Made by a program: the position numbers and the translations under genes. A DNA stretch of 64,000 bases from Leucobacter exalbidus (GTDB lineage: Bacteria; Actinomycetota; Actinomycetes; Actinomycetales; Microbacteriaceae): contig NZ_JAFIDA010000001.1 in NCBI RefSeq assembly GCF_017834145.1, forward strand, positions 1 through 64,000, written 5' to 3'. Under the pieces are notes generated by a model. It saw nothing but the letters and a program-made list of their open reading frames with translations. It did no database searches and was not told the origin of the DNA. Positions 44,601-52,553 of the stretch are shown here, piece after piece (position 1 is the stretch's first letter; the number at the start of each line of letters is the position of its first letter).

Positions 44601-45038
44601 CAACTGGGCGTCGCGCTGGGCGCATTCGCCCTCGGGCACGATGCCCACCACGATGACGCGGTCACGGTGGCCCCGCAAGACGCAGCAGGCGTGGAATCTG
44701 GAAGTGATGCCGCGCAGGAGGTTCCAGCCGAGCCTGCCACCGAGACCGCGCTCACGCCCGAGTCCGATTCCGCCCCCGAGTCCGAGCCCGAGGTGGTAAC
44801 GGGCGGCGCACGACTGCTGTACGTGCACCCCGACGCCACCAAGGCCAACGCATTTGTGGAGCGCGCGCAGGCGCCCATCACCGACGAGATGAAAGAAGCT
44901 TTCATGCAGCGAATCGCCAATGCGGCCCAGGTGATGGCCGCGGGGGAGTTCACGGCCAGGGTCGAGCACCACTGTTCAGACCAATACAAACCAGGTGAAT
45001 GTCAGATCCACATCATTCCGGCGGTGAGCCGCGCATGA
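41628..45038 (+). CDS. adnA: AdnA-type helicase-nuclease subunit
   Basis: One subunit of the actinobacterial end-resection motor-nuclease AdnAB. The UvrD-like motor has Walker A GAPGTGKT (24-31) and Walker B VDDAQE (Asp-Asp in place of Asp-Glu). The C-terminal RecB-like nuclease has GSADRLEG, VLDLKTGR (the D-x-K pair) and HAQLQAYQLG. Two insertions are low complexity: Gln/Thr-rich at about 365-390, and a 55-residue acidic run at about 1005-1060 that splits the nuclease module. Only three cysteines lie near the nuclease (EQCPLNW, HHC, GEC), so an AddB-type four-Cys iron-sulphur staple is not complete. It overlaps adnB by ATGA. Confidence 0.88.
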   Translation: MIEFDDSQQLVFALDAGLHASVLGAPGTGKTATLVESHVRALERDGWSEEDVLSLAPNRLSAGVLRQQIEERAHTAMGGTAARTAASLAFSILARGAALHGEDVPRLLTGTVQDEAIATLLDSEDARAMLGESAFPPEVLISPAFRGELRELWRVSDDYARDRGELAHEVLAAAARGAREAQSEAPDAGLAARWAAGLSLIDAVAAKLRADRPGELSSSGLLRAAAALVHAEGGVHDGARLRLPKLILVDDAQETGEGALALIAACAARGSSVWAFGDPDVSTAAFQGEASDLAVHPEHELVRRGGAGAQRDAQQRVVLATVHRHGALLRGLVADLSGRVGNRGAGQQRAAVPVAQRVTSQPTQQTNQSASQPGDPATNPPEAAPTTEQVRFTLAQSVTEQLGIVAHQLRTRRLGLDGGAPLDWSDMAVICRSRADAVRTSRALALHQVPTALAAGGLVLREHQLVRDLICLLRHALGETTIGPSEVLEIVGGPIGGLDPVARRRLRRELLISERRAAAAEGRAPSSIEECVFAAFQLPAGEPVVDSAGGRALRKVARVADAGKRVRTAGGTARETLWAVWDETKLAAKLQAEALDGRPARADEANRALDAVMGLFFALQRHEETDSAQPIAELLADIMENTLPEDSLARQSDRQMVTVTTPQGAIGREFGVVAVLGLQDGSWPNLRARGMLLGSVALERWLRGGPASTPSRRDTIHDELRLLTLCCARASDELLVVAIADEEQHPSAFFRFGEAHRQEGLPSARLTLRGATAQMRRELVRDPANDEALDTLSALTRAGVPGADPETWYGVAAASTQRPLIDLAGDPEATVPVSPSQLERVEQCPLNWAVAVLGGGSGNIASSIGTLVHHAFETVAEPDPDKLMAAVRSQWSKLPFDTEWESQRSERTAQAMVDGLAGYLREFASSDRELLGQEARFQTVIERALLRGSADRLEGRTLPDGTLEVTVLDLKTGRTLPTANETAEHAQLQAYQLGVALGAFALGHDAHHDDAVTVAPQDAAGVESGSDAAQEVPAEPATETALTPESDSAPESEPEVVTGGARLLYVHPDATKANAFVERAQAPITDEMKEAFMQRIANAAQVMAAGEFTARVEHHCSDQYKPGECQIHIIPAVSRA

Positions 45039-48000
45039 ACCAGCACACGCCAGATACTCCGGCCCCCACGTCAGTTCCCTCGACGCCGTCTCCCACAGAC
45101 GCCGAAGGCACCCCTCGCGTGGTCTTCTCGGCGGCCCGCATCGCCGAGCTGCTGACCATTCCGCCGAACACCCCGCTGACGCCCACCGCTGAGCAGCAGG
45201 CCGTCATCGAATACCCCATCGAGGGCACGGCCCTGGTCGTGGCGGGCGCGGGCAGTGGCAAAACCGAAACCATGGCCAACCGCGTCGTCTGGCTCGTTGC
45301 CAATGGGCTCGTGGCGCCCGACGAAGTGCTCGGCCTGACGTTTACGCGCAAGGCCGCAGGTGAACTTCGCGAACGCATCGCGGGCAGGCTCGCGACCTTC
45401 GCCGAGCGCCTCATCGATGCCCGTGAACGCGGTCTCCTCAGCGAAGCAGAAAGCGCACGCGCAGACGAGGTCGGTGAGCTTCTCGCCGACGGCCTCGAAC
45501 TGCCCGACGTGAGTACTTACAACGCGTTCGCGGCCGCCGTGCTGCAAGAGTTTGGCGTCGCTGCGGGCGTTGCTCCCGGCGCCGCCATCATTGATGAGGC
45601 CACCGCGTGGGGCGTGGCGCGCGAAACCGTGATCGATAGCCGAGACCCGGCGCTCGTGGCGAGCAAGCTGTCCATCGGCAAACTCGTCGGCCACATCCTG
45701 CAGCTCGATCACGCCGTTGCAGATAACCTCACCTCGTTTGACCGGGTCGACCAGGTGATCGAAGAATTTCGCCGGGTCGAACATCTGCCCTATAACGAGA
45801 AAGCCCGAGAATCGGGGGCAACCGGCAAAGTGTATGCGCCCGTGCGCGACGCTCTGCGTGCGCTCGAAGAAACCCCGCTCATCACCCGGCTCGCGCGCGG
45901 ATATGCCGCCGAGAAGCAGCGGCGCGGGCTGCTCGAATTCTCTGACCAGCTGGCGCTCGCCACACAGGTGATCGAACGCTCGGCCGAAGCCGTGCAATCC
46001 ATTCGTCGCCGATACCGCACGGTGCTGCTTGATGAGGTGCAAGACACCTCGGTGGGCCAGACAAGGTTCCTATCGCGCATCTTTGCCGGATCAGCGGTGA
46101 TGGCCGTGGGCGACCCCCACCAGTCGATTTACGGCTGGCGCGGCGCCTCAGCCGAAGGCCTCTCCTCGTTCCACCAAGATTTTGGTGGGCGGGGAACCCC
46201 CGCGGCCACCCTGTCGCTGTCCACCAGTTGGCGTAACCCGGTTGACGTGCTCACCGCGGCGAACGCGATCTCGGCGCCGCTCGCTGCGGAGTCGGCGGTC
46301 GACGTGCCACGCCTGGTGTCGCGCACGGGCGCCGCAACCGGCAGCGTGGAGTGGCGCTTCCCCGAAACCGTGCACGAGGAGCGCCGCGCGCTCGCCGAAT
46401 GGATGCGTGATGCCCGCATCGCGCATATGCGCGAGCACGGCAAACCGCCCACCGCGGCGATCGTGTTTCGCACGCGCTCGCACATGGCCGCGTTCTCCGC
46501 GGCCCTGCACGACGTCGGAGTGCCCAACCGTATTGTCGGCCTGGGTGGCCTCCTCACCACCCCAGAGGTGACCGATGTCGTCAGCATGCTGCGCTGCATT
46601 TGGTACGCCGATGCGAACAGCGAACTCATCCGTATTCTCACCGGCCCGCGTTTCAGGGTGGGGACGGCCGATCTCGTCGGACTGCGCGAAGCCGCACGCT
46701 GGTTTGGTGATCGCGATGTGACCCAGCAACCCCTCAACGCCGAAGACCGCGAGGCCGACCGTGTGCTGCCCCACCCCGATCGCAGCTTCACTCTCGTTGA
46801 TGCCCTCGATCAGTTGGCTCGCATGAAGCCGGGCCGTCACCGCGCGTTTGCGAACGTCAGCGATGTGGGGCTCGAGCGCCTGCGCGAGGCCGGCGAGATG
46901 CTGGCCGATCTGCGGTTCGGTGTCGGTGGCAGTATCACCGAGCTCATCACCGAAACCGTGTTCGCGTTGCGCCTCGACATTGAACTCGACGCCAATGAGG
47001 CGCGCGAAACAGCGGGCACCTCGGCCGCGCACGCGAACATCGATTCGTTTGTGCACCTCGTCGATCAGTTCCTCACCCTCGACGGTGCGGCCACCCTCGC
47101 ATCACTCCTCGAATGGATCGAGCGCGCCACCGAAGCCGACGAGGTCGCCGAACACGTGGCCGCGCCCTCACCCGACACGGTGCACCTGATCACCGCGCAC
47201 GGTTCGAAAGGGCTGGAATGGGATCTCGTGGCGGTGCCGCGGCTCGTCTCAGGTGAGTTTCCCGGCCAAGCCCGCAGCGGCAATGGCTGGTTGCGTACCG
47301 GTGAGATTCCCGATGAATTGCGCGGAGACGCGGGTGCCCGGCCCGAGCTGAACTGGCGCATCTCAGAGACCCAACAAGAACTGAAAGAGCGGATGGCCGA
47401 GTATGCCCAAGCGCTCAAAGACCGTCACGCGCAAGAGGAGCGACGCCTCGCCTATGTCGCGGTGACCCGTGCGGCCTCACGGCTGCTGGTGACCGGCTCC
47501 TTCTGGGGTGGGCAGTCACGCCCGCGCACCCCGTCGCCGTTTCTGCTCGAGCTGCAGGAGGCCGGCCTTTTGGCGGGGCTTCCCGAAGAAAGCGCCCACG
47601 AAACCGATCCGAGTGAGCACGACGAACTCACGCTCACCTGGCCGCTCGACCCGCTCGGGGCCCGCGGTGCGGCAGTGCTCACCGCTGCCGCAAACCTGCG
47701 CGACCGGATCGAAAAAACAGGCGACGCTGGTGACCAAGACGCCGCCATCCATGCAACGGTGCGGCTGCTGCTGGCCGAGCGCAGCGCACAGCAGCACCAT
47801 TCCGAGGTCCCGCTTCCCACGCGCATCACCGCGTCGACCTTCCACGAGTTCATTGACGACCCGGTGCAGGCCGAACGGGTGCGATTGCGCCCCGTGCCGC
47901 AGCGCCCATTCCGGCGCACACGCGTGGGCAACCGCTTCCACGAGTGGGTCGAGCGGCGGGCCACCACGGCGCGGGGCACCGCGCTGACACTGGCCGGGTT

Positions 48001-48481
48001 TGATCCCGAGGGCGACGAACTCGCCCTGCTCGCCAACAGCCCCGAAGACCTCGGCGAAGATGCGGCCGACCTGCAGCCCCTCATCGACCAGTTCGAACGG
48101 TCGCGCTGGGCCGACCGGCAACCCATCGCCGTGGAACAAGAGGTCGTATTGCCATTCGCAGGGCGCTCGCTCGTGTGCAAGCTCGATGCCGTGTTTGAAA
48201 ACCCGGGTGACGACGGCACCCCGCGTTACGAGGTCGTCGACTGGAAATCGGGTCGCGCACCCGCCACAAAGGCCGAACGAGAAAGCCGGTTCTTCCAGCT
48301 CGATCTCTACCGCCACGCATACGCACAGTGGGCCGGCATCGACCCCGCGCGCATCGATGTCACCCTGTTCTACGTCGCTGAGGGCATCGAACTGTGCGGG
48401 GAGCACCCCAGAGACCTCGCCGAACTCGAACGGCTGTGGCTGGAAGCCGCCGACCACCGCTTCTCGGCAGCAGGCGAGTGA
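45035..48481 (+). CDS. adnB: AdnB-type helicase-nuclease subunit
   Basis: Partner of AdnA with both motor and nuclease intact. Motor: Walker A AGAGSGKT (70-77), TFTRKAAGELRER, Walker B LLDEVQDTS, GDPHQSIYGWRGA, and motifs V/VI TAHGSKGLEWD and RRLAYVAVTRA. Nuclease: FHEWVERR, LVCKLDAVF, VVDWKSGR and FQLDLYRHAY. The ATG at 45035 overlaps the adnA stop; the longer frame from 44999 is antisense to that logic. A 50-residue Pro/Thr-rich N-tail precedes the Q motif. Confidence 0.92.
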   Translation: MNQHTPDTPAPTSVPSTPSPTDAEGTPRVVFSAARIAELLTIPPNTPLTPTAEQQAVIEYPIEGTALVVAGAGSGKTETMANRVVWLVANGLVAPDEVLGLTFTRKAAGELRERIAGRLATFAERLIDARERGLLSEAESARADEVGELLADGLELPDVSTYNAFAAAVLQEFGVAAGVAPGAAIIDEATAWGVARETVIDSRDPALVASKLSIGKLVGHILQLDHAVADNLTSFDRVDQVIEEFRRVEHLPYNEKARESGATGKVYAPVRDALRALEETPLITRLARGYAAEKQRRGLLEFSDQLALATQVIERSAEAVQSIRRRYRTVLLDEVQDTSVGQTRFLSRIFAGSAVMAVGDPHQSIYGWRGASAEGLSSFHQDFGGRGTPAATLSLSTSWRNPVDVLTAANAISAPLAAESAVDVPRLVSRTGAATGSVEWRFPETVHEERRALAEWMRDARIAHMREHGKPPTAAIVFRTRSHMAAFSAALHDVGVPNRIVGLGGLLTTPEVTDVVSMLRCIWYADANSELIRILTGPRFRVGTADLVGLREAARWFGDRDVTQQPLNAEDREADRVLPHPDRSFTLVDALDQLARMKPGRHRAFANVSDVGLERLREAGEMLADLRFGVGGSITELITETVFALRLDIELDANEARETAGTSAAHANIDSFVHLVDQFLTLDGAATLASLLEWIERATEADEVAEHVAAPSPDTVHLITAHGSKGLEWDLVAVPRLVSGEFPGQARSGNGWLRTGEIPDELRGDAGARPELNWRISETQQELKERMAEYAQALKDRHAQEERRLAYVAVTRAASRLLVTGSFWGGQSRPRTPSPFLLELQEAGLLAGLPEESAHETDPSEHDELTLTWPLDPLGARGAAVLTAAANLRDRIEKTGDAGDQDAAIHATVRLLLAERSAQQHHSEVPLPTRITASTFHEFIDDPVQAERVRLRPVPQRPFRRTRVGNRFHEWVERRATTARGTALTLAGFDPEGDELALLANSPEDLGEDAADLQPLIDQFERSRWADRQPIAVEQEVVLPFAGRSLVCKLDAVFENPGDDGTPRYEVVDWKSGRAPATKAERESRFFQLDLYRHAYAQWAGIDPARIDVTLFYVAEGIELCGEHPRDLAELERLWLEAADHRFSAAGE

Positions 48482-48603
48482 TCGGCAACCCGCGAGTGAT
48501 CGACTACGGCGAGCGAGTTTCTGAGTGACCCACCGAATGATCCGGCGCATCACGCGCTGAGATCAACAGCCGCAGGTGACGGAACGACCGGCAGGCCGTT
48601 CCG

Positions 48604-49866
48604 TTACCGGCGGTCGGGTGCCCCGGGTGAGCCCGGCTGCAGCGTCGGGTCGGTGGAGCCCTCATCCAGCGCATCGCGATCGATCACATCGGTCGTCAGT
48701 ACATCGGTGGCGAGCGACGCATCGTCGGCGGGATCGGCTGCCGCATCCCCGGTGTCACCTGCGGTGGCGGGGTCGGTGGCCGCATCCGGATCCACGCGAG
48801 GCTCCCTGAAATCAGGGTCGGTGCCGAACACGCGATCCTCATCGAGGGCCTCGTACGCCGCGGTGTCAGACAGAAAATCAATCACCTCGGGGGTCTCACT
48901 CAAAATGAGTTCGGCTTCGTCTTGTGACAGCGGTGCACGGTCGCGCGCACGGGCCACGGCCGAGGCGAGCGTGTGGCCACCGCCGACGAGCCGATCGAGC
49001 ATGGCGACGGCGTCATCGATGATCGTCTGATCGTGAGAATCGGTGCCCTGTAGCAGCCAGCGGGCCACCTCAAGCTCGTGATAGAGCGCGATGCGTGAGC
49101 GCAGCTTATCGAGCACGCCCGGGTTGTGTAGATCGGCATACCGCTCGAGCACAGCATCGAGCACGGGGGTATTGGCGCCCAACAGCCAGAAGAAATCGAG
49201 CGCGGGGTCATCGACAGCGCAAGCAGACCAGCCCAAAACACCGGTCACCACATCATCTGCGATCAAGAGCTGCTCGTCACTCATCGTGCCGTGCACCATG
49301 GTCGGCGCAAAGTCCCACAGCTGGGCATCCTCCACCACGCTCAGCCAGCGACGCATCACGGTCTCGGGCACCAGCCGGGTCTGCACGGCACGGTCAATCA
49401 GGCGGGTCGCGGCGAGGCGAGACTCGTTGGCAGTGCGCTCGGGCAAGCCACCATTTTGCGCCACGCTCGTGGGCAGCGCATGAATCGAGGCGATGGTGCG
49501 GGCAATCGACTCGATCAGCAACGAATCGTCATGCAGATCAGCGACATCGAAGGCGCCGCCCGACAGGTACGTCGTGACCACCGCGCGGGTTTGACCGGCG
49601 CGCGTAATGCCCAGCGCCTGCGGCACGCTGAACGGCAGTTGCGACCGCGGGCCCTCGGTGAGTGCCGCGAGACCGAGGAGTTCGCCGCGCTGAATCGTTT
49701 CAGCGGCGTGGGTGCGGGGCACCCGCACGAGCAGCTCGGAGTCTTCGCTCACGATGACGGCTTCAGCGTATTCAGTGTTGGGACTGAGCGCGCGGGTAGC
49801 GAACACCGTAAGGTCTGGAACCGCGGAGGTGGCGAGCGCGGCTAAAGTGAGAGGAATGCTGGCCAT
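48604..49866 (-). CDS. APH-fold phosphotransferase-like protein, catalytic motif degenerate
   Basis: The fold is that of aminoglycoside/macrolide phosphotransferases, but the Brenner motif HGD-x4-N reads HGT-x4-Q (His192, Thr194, Gln199). The metal-binding IDW becomes LGW (Gly212 for Asp), while PALDFFWL after it is kept. So the catalytic and metal aspartates are both missing. After about residue 330 the chain is an acidic, low-complexity tail. Start at 49866 is 6 nt from a TACGCT box; the longer frame is artefactual. It lies between adnB and nudC, a fixed position in relatives as far as I recall. A weak ACGGAACG/CGTTCCGT stem lies at its 3' end (48579-48604). Confidence 0.78.
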   Translation of the reverse strand: MASIPLTLAALATSAVPDLTVFATRALSPNTEYAEAVIVSEDSELLVRVPRTHAAETIQRGELLGLAALTEGPRSQLPFSVPQALGITRAGQTRAVVTTYLSGGAFDVADLHDDSLLIESIARTIASIHALPTSVAQNGGLPERTANESRLAATRLIDRAVQTRLVPETVMRRWLSVVEDAQLWDFAPTMVHGTMSDEQLLIADDVVTGVLGWSACAVDDPALDFFWLLGANTPVLDAVLERYADLHNPGVLDKLRSRIALYHELEVARWLLQGTDSHDQTIIDDAVAMLDRLVGGGHTLASAVARARDRAPLSQDEAELILSETPEVIDFLSDTAAYEALDEDRVFGTDPDFREPRVDPDAATDPATAGDTGDAAADPADDASLATDVLTTDVIDRDALDEGSTDPTLQPGSPGAPDRR

Positions 49867-49872
49867 GTACAC

Positions 49873-49878
49873 AGCGTA
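49873..49878 (-). promoter_or_regulatory. -10 box of the APH-like gene
   Basis: TACGCT on the minus strand, 6 nt before the ATG at 49866. Confidence 0.5.
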
Positions 49879-49927
49879 GGCATCTGCACGCGTGGCCGGG
49901 CTGCGCCACGCGCAAGGAGGAGAATCG

Positions 49928-50842
49928 ATGAACCAGGCAGTACCCCCACTCGCACAGGGAACCCTCGACCGAGATGCCCCCACCAGACTTGATGAGACGC
50001 TGCTGGCTGCGGCCTGGCACGAGCCTGGTGCGCGGTTGTTGCGGCTTCGCCCCGCCGAGATTCCGGTCATCGGGGACTCTCAACTGGCGCTCGTGCCGAC
50101 CGACGGTGAATGGACGCCCGCGACGGCCGACAGCGCCGTGCACCACGTCTATCTGGGACGAATCGAGGGGGCCCCGATGTTTGCGCGCGCGGCCACCCCC
50201 GACGAAGCTGCTGACGCTGACGCGCAGTGGCGACCGACGTTTGATGCTGCGGTGCAGCTGAGCGAATCTGAACGCGAGCTGGTGGCCGCGGGCTCAGCGC
50301 TGCTGCGGTGGCACGACGCCGCCAAGTTCTCTGGCGTCGACGGGGCCCTCACAAGCCCGGTGCAGGGCGGCTGGGCCCGCGTCGACGCGAGCGGCCGCGA
50401 GTTCTTTCCGCGCACCGACCCCGCGGTGATCGTGCTCATTGAGCACGAGGGCCGCGTGCTGCTGGGCTCGAACGCGCTGTGGGAAACGGGCAGGTTTTCG
50501 CTGCTCGCTGGCTTCGTCGAGGCGGGGGAGTCACTCGAACAGGCCGCACGGCGTGAGGTCTTTGAAGAGTCGGGGGTGACCCTCGGCGACGTGCAGTACG
50601 TGGGGTCGCAGCCCTGGCCATTCCCGCGTTCGCTGATGCTCGGCTTCCGCGCCACCCTCGCGCCGGGGCACGACCCCGAGGCGCTGCAGGCCGACGTTAC
50701 CGAGATCTCTGAACTGCGCTGGTTTAGCCGTGACGAGCTGCGCACCCCGCCGCCGGGAGTTATTTTGCCCGGATCACTGTCGATCGCCCGATGGATGATG
50801 GACCGCTGGTGCGAGGAAGGCGAGACTGAGCTTGGCCACTGA
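49928..50842 (+). CDS. nudC: NAD(+) diphosphatase (NudC-like), zinc ribbon lost
   Basis: Hydrolyses NAD(H) and can remove NAD caps from RNA. The Nudix box starts GFVEAGESLEQAARREVFEES (from residue 195) and the NudC signature SQPWPFPRSLM is at 227-237. Where E. coli NudC has a C4 zinc ribbon, this protein has Ser135, Asp138, Asp153 and Gly156, although the surrounding GGW and FPRTDPAVI framework is kept. The start at 49928 has AAGGAGG upstream. It overlaps uvrD2 by 11 nt. Confidence 0.92.
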   Translation: MNQAVPPLAQGTLDRDAPTRLDETLLAAAWHEPGARLLRLRPAEIPVIGDSQLALVPTDGEWTPATADSAVHHVYLGRIEGAPMFARAATPDEAADADAQWRPTFDAAVQLSESERELVAAGSALLRWHDAAKFSGVDGALTSPVQGGWARVDASGREFFPRTDPAVIVLIEHEGRVLLGSNALWETGRFSLLAGFVEAGESLEQAARREVFEESGVTLGDVQYVGSQPWPFPRSLMLGFRATLAPGHDPEALQADVTEISELRWFSRDELRTPPPGVILPGSLSIARWMMDRWCEEGETELGH

Positions 50843-52526
50843 CCCGATTCTGTCGGGCCTCGATCCCGAACAGCGTGAGATCGCCGAGTGGCTGCGCGGC
50901 CCCGTCGTGGTGCTCGCGGGCGCGGGTACGGGCAAGACGCGCGCCATCACGCACCGCATCGCGCACGGCGTGCGCTCGGGGGTGTATGCCCCGGATCGCG
51001 TACTCGCGGTGACCTTCACCCGTAAGGCCGCCGGCGAACTGCAGGGCCGGCTTCGTGAACTCGGCGCCGATGGCGTGCGCGCGCAAACCTTCCACGGTGC
51101 CGCGCTGGCACAGCTGGGCCATTTCTGGCCCGATGTGGTGGGCGGCACCGCCCCGCAGATCGTGACGGGCAAGTCGACCGTGGTGTCGCAGGTGCTCGAA
51201 TCGATGAAGCTACGCGCGAGCGGCGAGACCGTGCGCGATGTCGCCTCAGAAATTGAGTGGCGTAAAACGTCGATGCTCAGCATCGACGACTACGAAGCTC
51301 GCATCGAGAGCCGCCCGCTGCCGCAGGGGCTCACCGCTGAACAAATCGTTGACGTGCAGCGCGGCTACATGGCCATTCTTGAAGAGCGACGTCAGATCGA
51401 CTTCGAAGACGTGCTCGTGTTGATGACGGGCATGCTGGAGGCCGAACCGCGGGTCGCACTGCAGGTGCGTGAACGCTACCGCTTCTTTACCGTTGACGAG
51501 TACCAGGACGTTTCGCCGCTGCAGCATGCCCTGCTGTCAACGTGGCTCGGCAACCGTGATGACCTGTGTGTGGTGGGCGACGCGAGCCAGACCATTTACT
51601 CCTTCGCGGGGGCATCAAGCTCGTACCTCTTGAAGTTTGGGGCGGAGTACCCACACGCCAGGCAGATCAAGCTGGAACGCAACTACCGTTCCACCGAACC
51701 CGTGGTGCGCCTCGCCAACAAGCTGATGCGTGACCGGCCCGGGGCACTCACACTGCGGGCACATCGTCCCGCCGTGACCGAGGGCAAGGGCGCAGTGGTG
51801 CAGGCGCCCTCCTTCGAAATGTTCGCCTCTGAGGGAGACGAAGCCGCTGCGGTGGCCGCCTCGATTAAAGCTGCCGTTGATTCGGGGGTGCCCGCGTCAC
51901 AGATCGCGGTGCTCTACCGCACCAACGCCCAGTCGGCGAGATTCGAACAGGCGCTGCAGTTGCAGGGGGTAAACACGCGGGTGCACGGGGCACAACGGTT
52001 CTTTGACCGTGCCGACGTGCGCAAGGCCGTGATGCTGATGCGCGGTGAAGCCAAAGTCGCCGATACCCGGCCGCTGTTTCAAATTGTCAGCGATGTGCTG
52101 CGCTCGAGCGGCTGGACGGCCCGCGCCCCCGAGGGGGCGGCCGCCCGTGAAAAATGGGAGGCACTCGCGGCACTGCTGTCACTGGTGGATGAGATGCCCG
52201 AGGGCGCCGGAATCAAGGAATTCAGCGAGGAACTCATCGCGCGGCAGCGCACCCAACACGAGCCGACGCTGCAGGCGGTGACGCTGAGCGCGATCCACGC
52301 GGCGAAAGGCCTCGAATGGTCGCTCGTGCACGTTGTAGGGATGAGCGAGGGGGTGCTGCCCATCGCGCACGCCGCCGATGAAGACGCCATCGATGAAGAG
52401 CGGCGGCTGTGTTACGTCGCGTTTACGCGTGCGAAAGACTCGTTGCGGCTCTCAGGAGTGGCGGGCGGTGCTCGCGGCAGGCGGCAACCGTCACGCTTCT
52501 TGGCGGAGGCGGGGCTAGCGGTCTGA
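50832..52526 (+). CDS. uvrD2: UvrD2-like SF1A DNA helicase, short form
   Basis: 3'-5' helicase with Walker A AGAGTGKT, TFTRKAAGELQGR, Walker B FTVDEYQDVS, GDASQTIYSFAGA, the NYRSTEPVV motif IV region, IHAAKGLEW and CYVAFTRAKDSL. Position after nudC matches mycobacterial uvrD2. It has 564 residues and stops after motif VI; the HRDC domain and the four-Cys domain of the mycobacterial protein are absent. The TTG start at 50832 lies inside nudC and gives the expected N-terminus. Confidence 0.9.
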   Translation: MATDPILSGLDPEQREIAEWLRGPVVVLAGAGTGKTRAITHRIAHGVRSGVYAPDRVLAVTFTRKAAGELQGRLRELGADGVRAQTFHGAALAQLGHFWPDVVGGTAPQIVTGKSTVVSQVLESMKLRASGETVRDVASEIEWRKTSMLSIDDYEARIESRPLPQGLTAEQIVDVQRGYMAILEERRQIDFEDVLVLMTGMLEAEPRVALQVRERYRFFTVDEYQDVSPLQHALLSTWLGNRDDLCVVGDASQTIYSFAGASSSYLLKFGAEYPHARQIKLERNYRSTEPVVRLANKLMRDRPGALTLRAHRPAVTEGKGAVVQAPSFEMFASEGDEAAAVAASIKAAVDSGVPASQIAVLYRTNAQSARFEQALQLQGVNTRVHGAQRFFDRADVRKAVMLMRGEAKVADTRPLFQIVSDVLRSSGWTARAPEGAAAREKWEALAALLSLVDEMPEGAGIKEFSEELIARQRTQHEPTLQAVTLSAIHAAKGLEWSLVHVVGMSEGVLPIAHAADEDAIDEERRLCYVAFTRAKDSLRLSGVAGGARGRRQPSRFLAEAGLAV

Positions 52527-52553
52527 CCCGTGCCGACTCACGCTTAACCGGGT

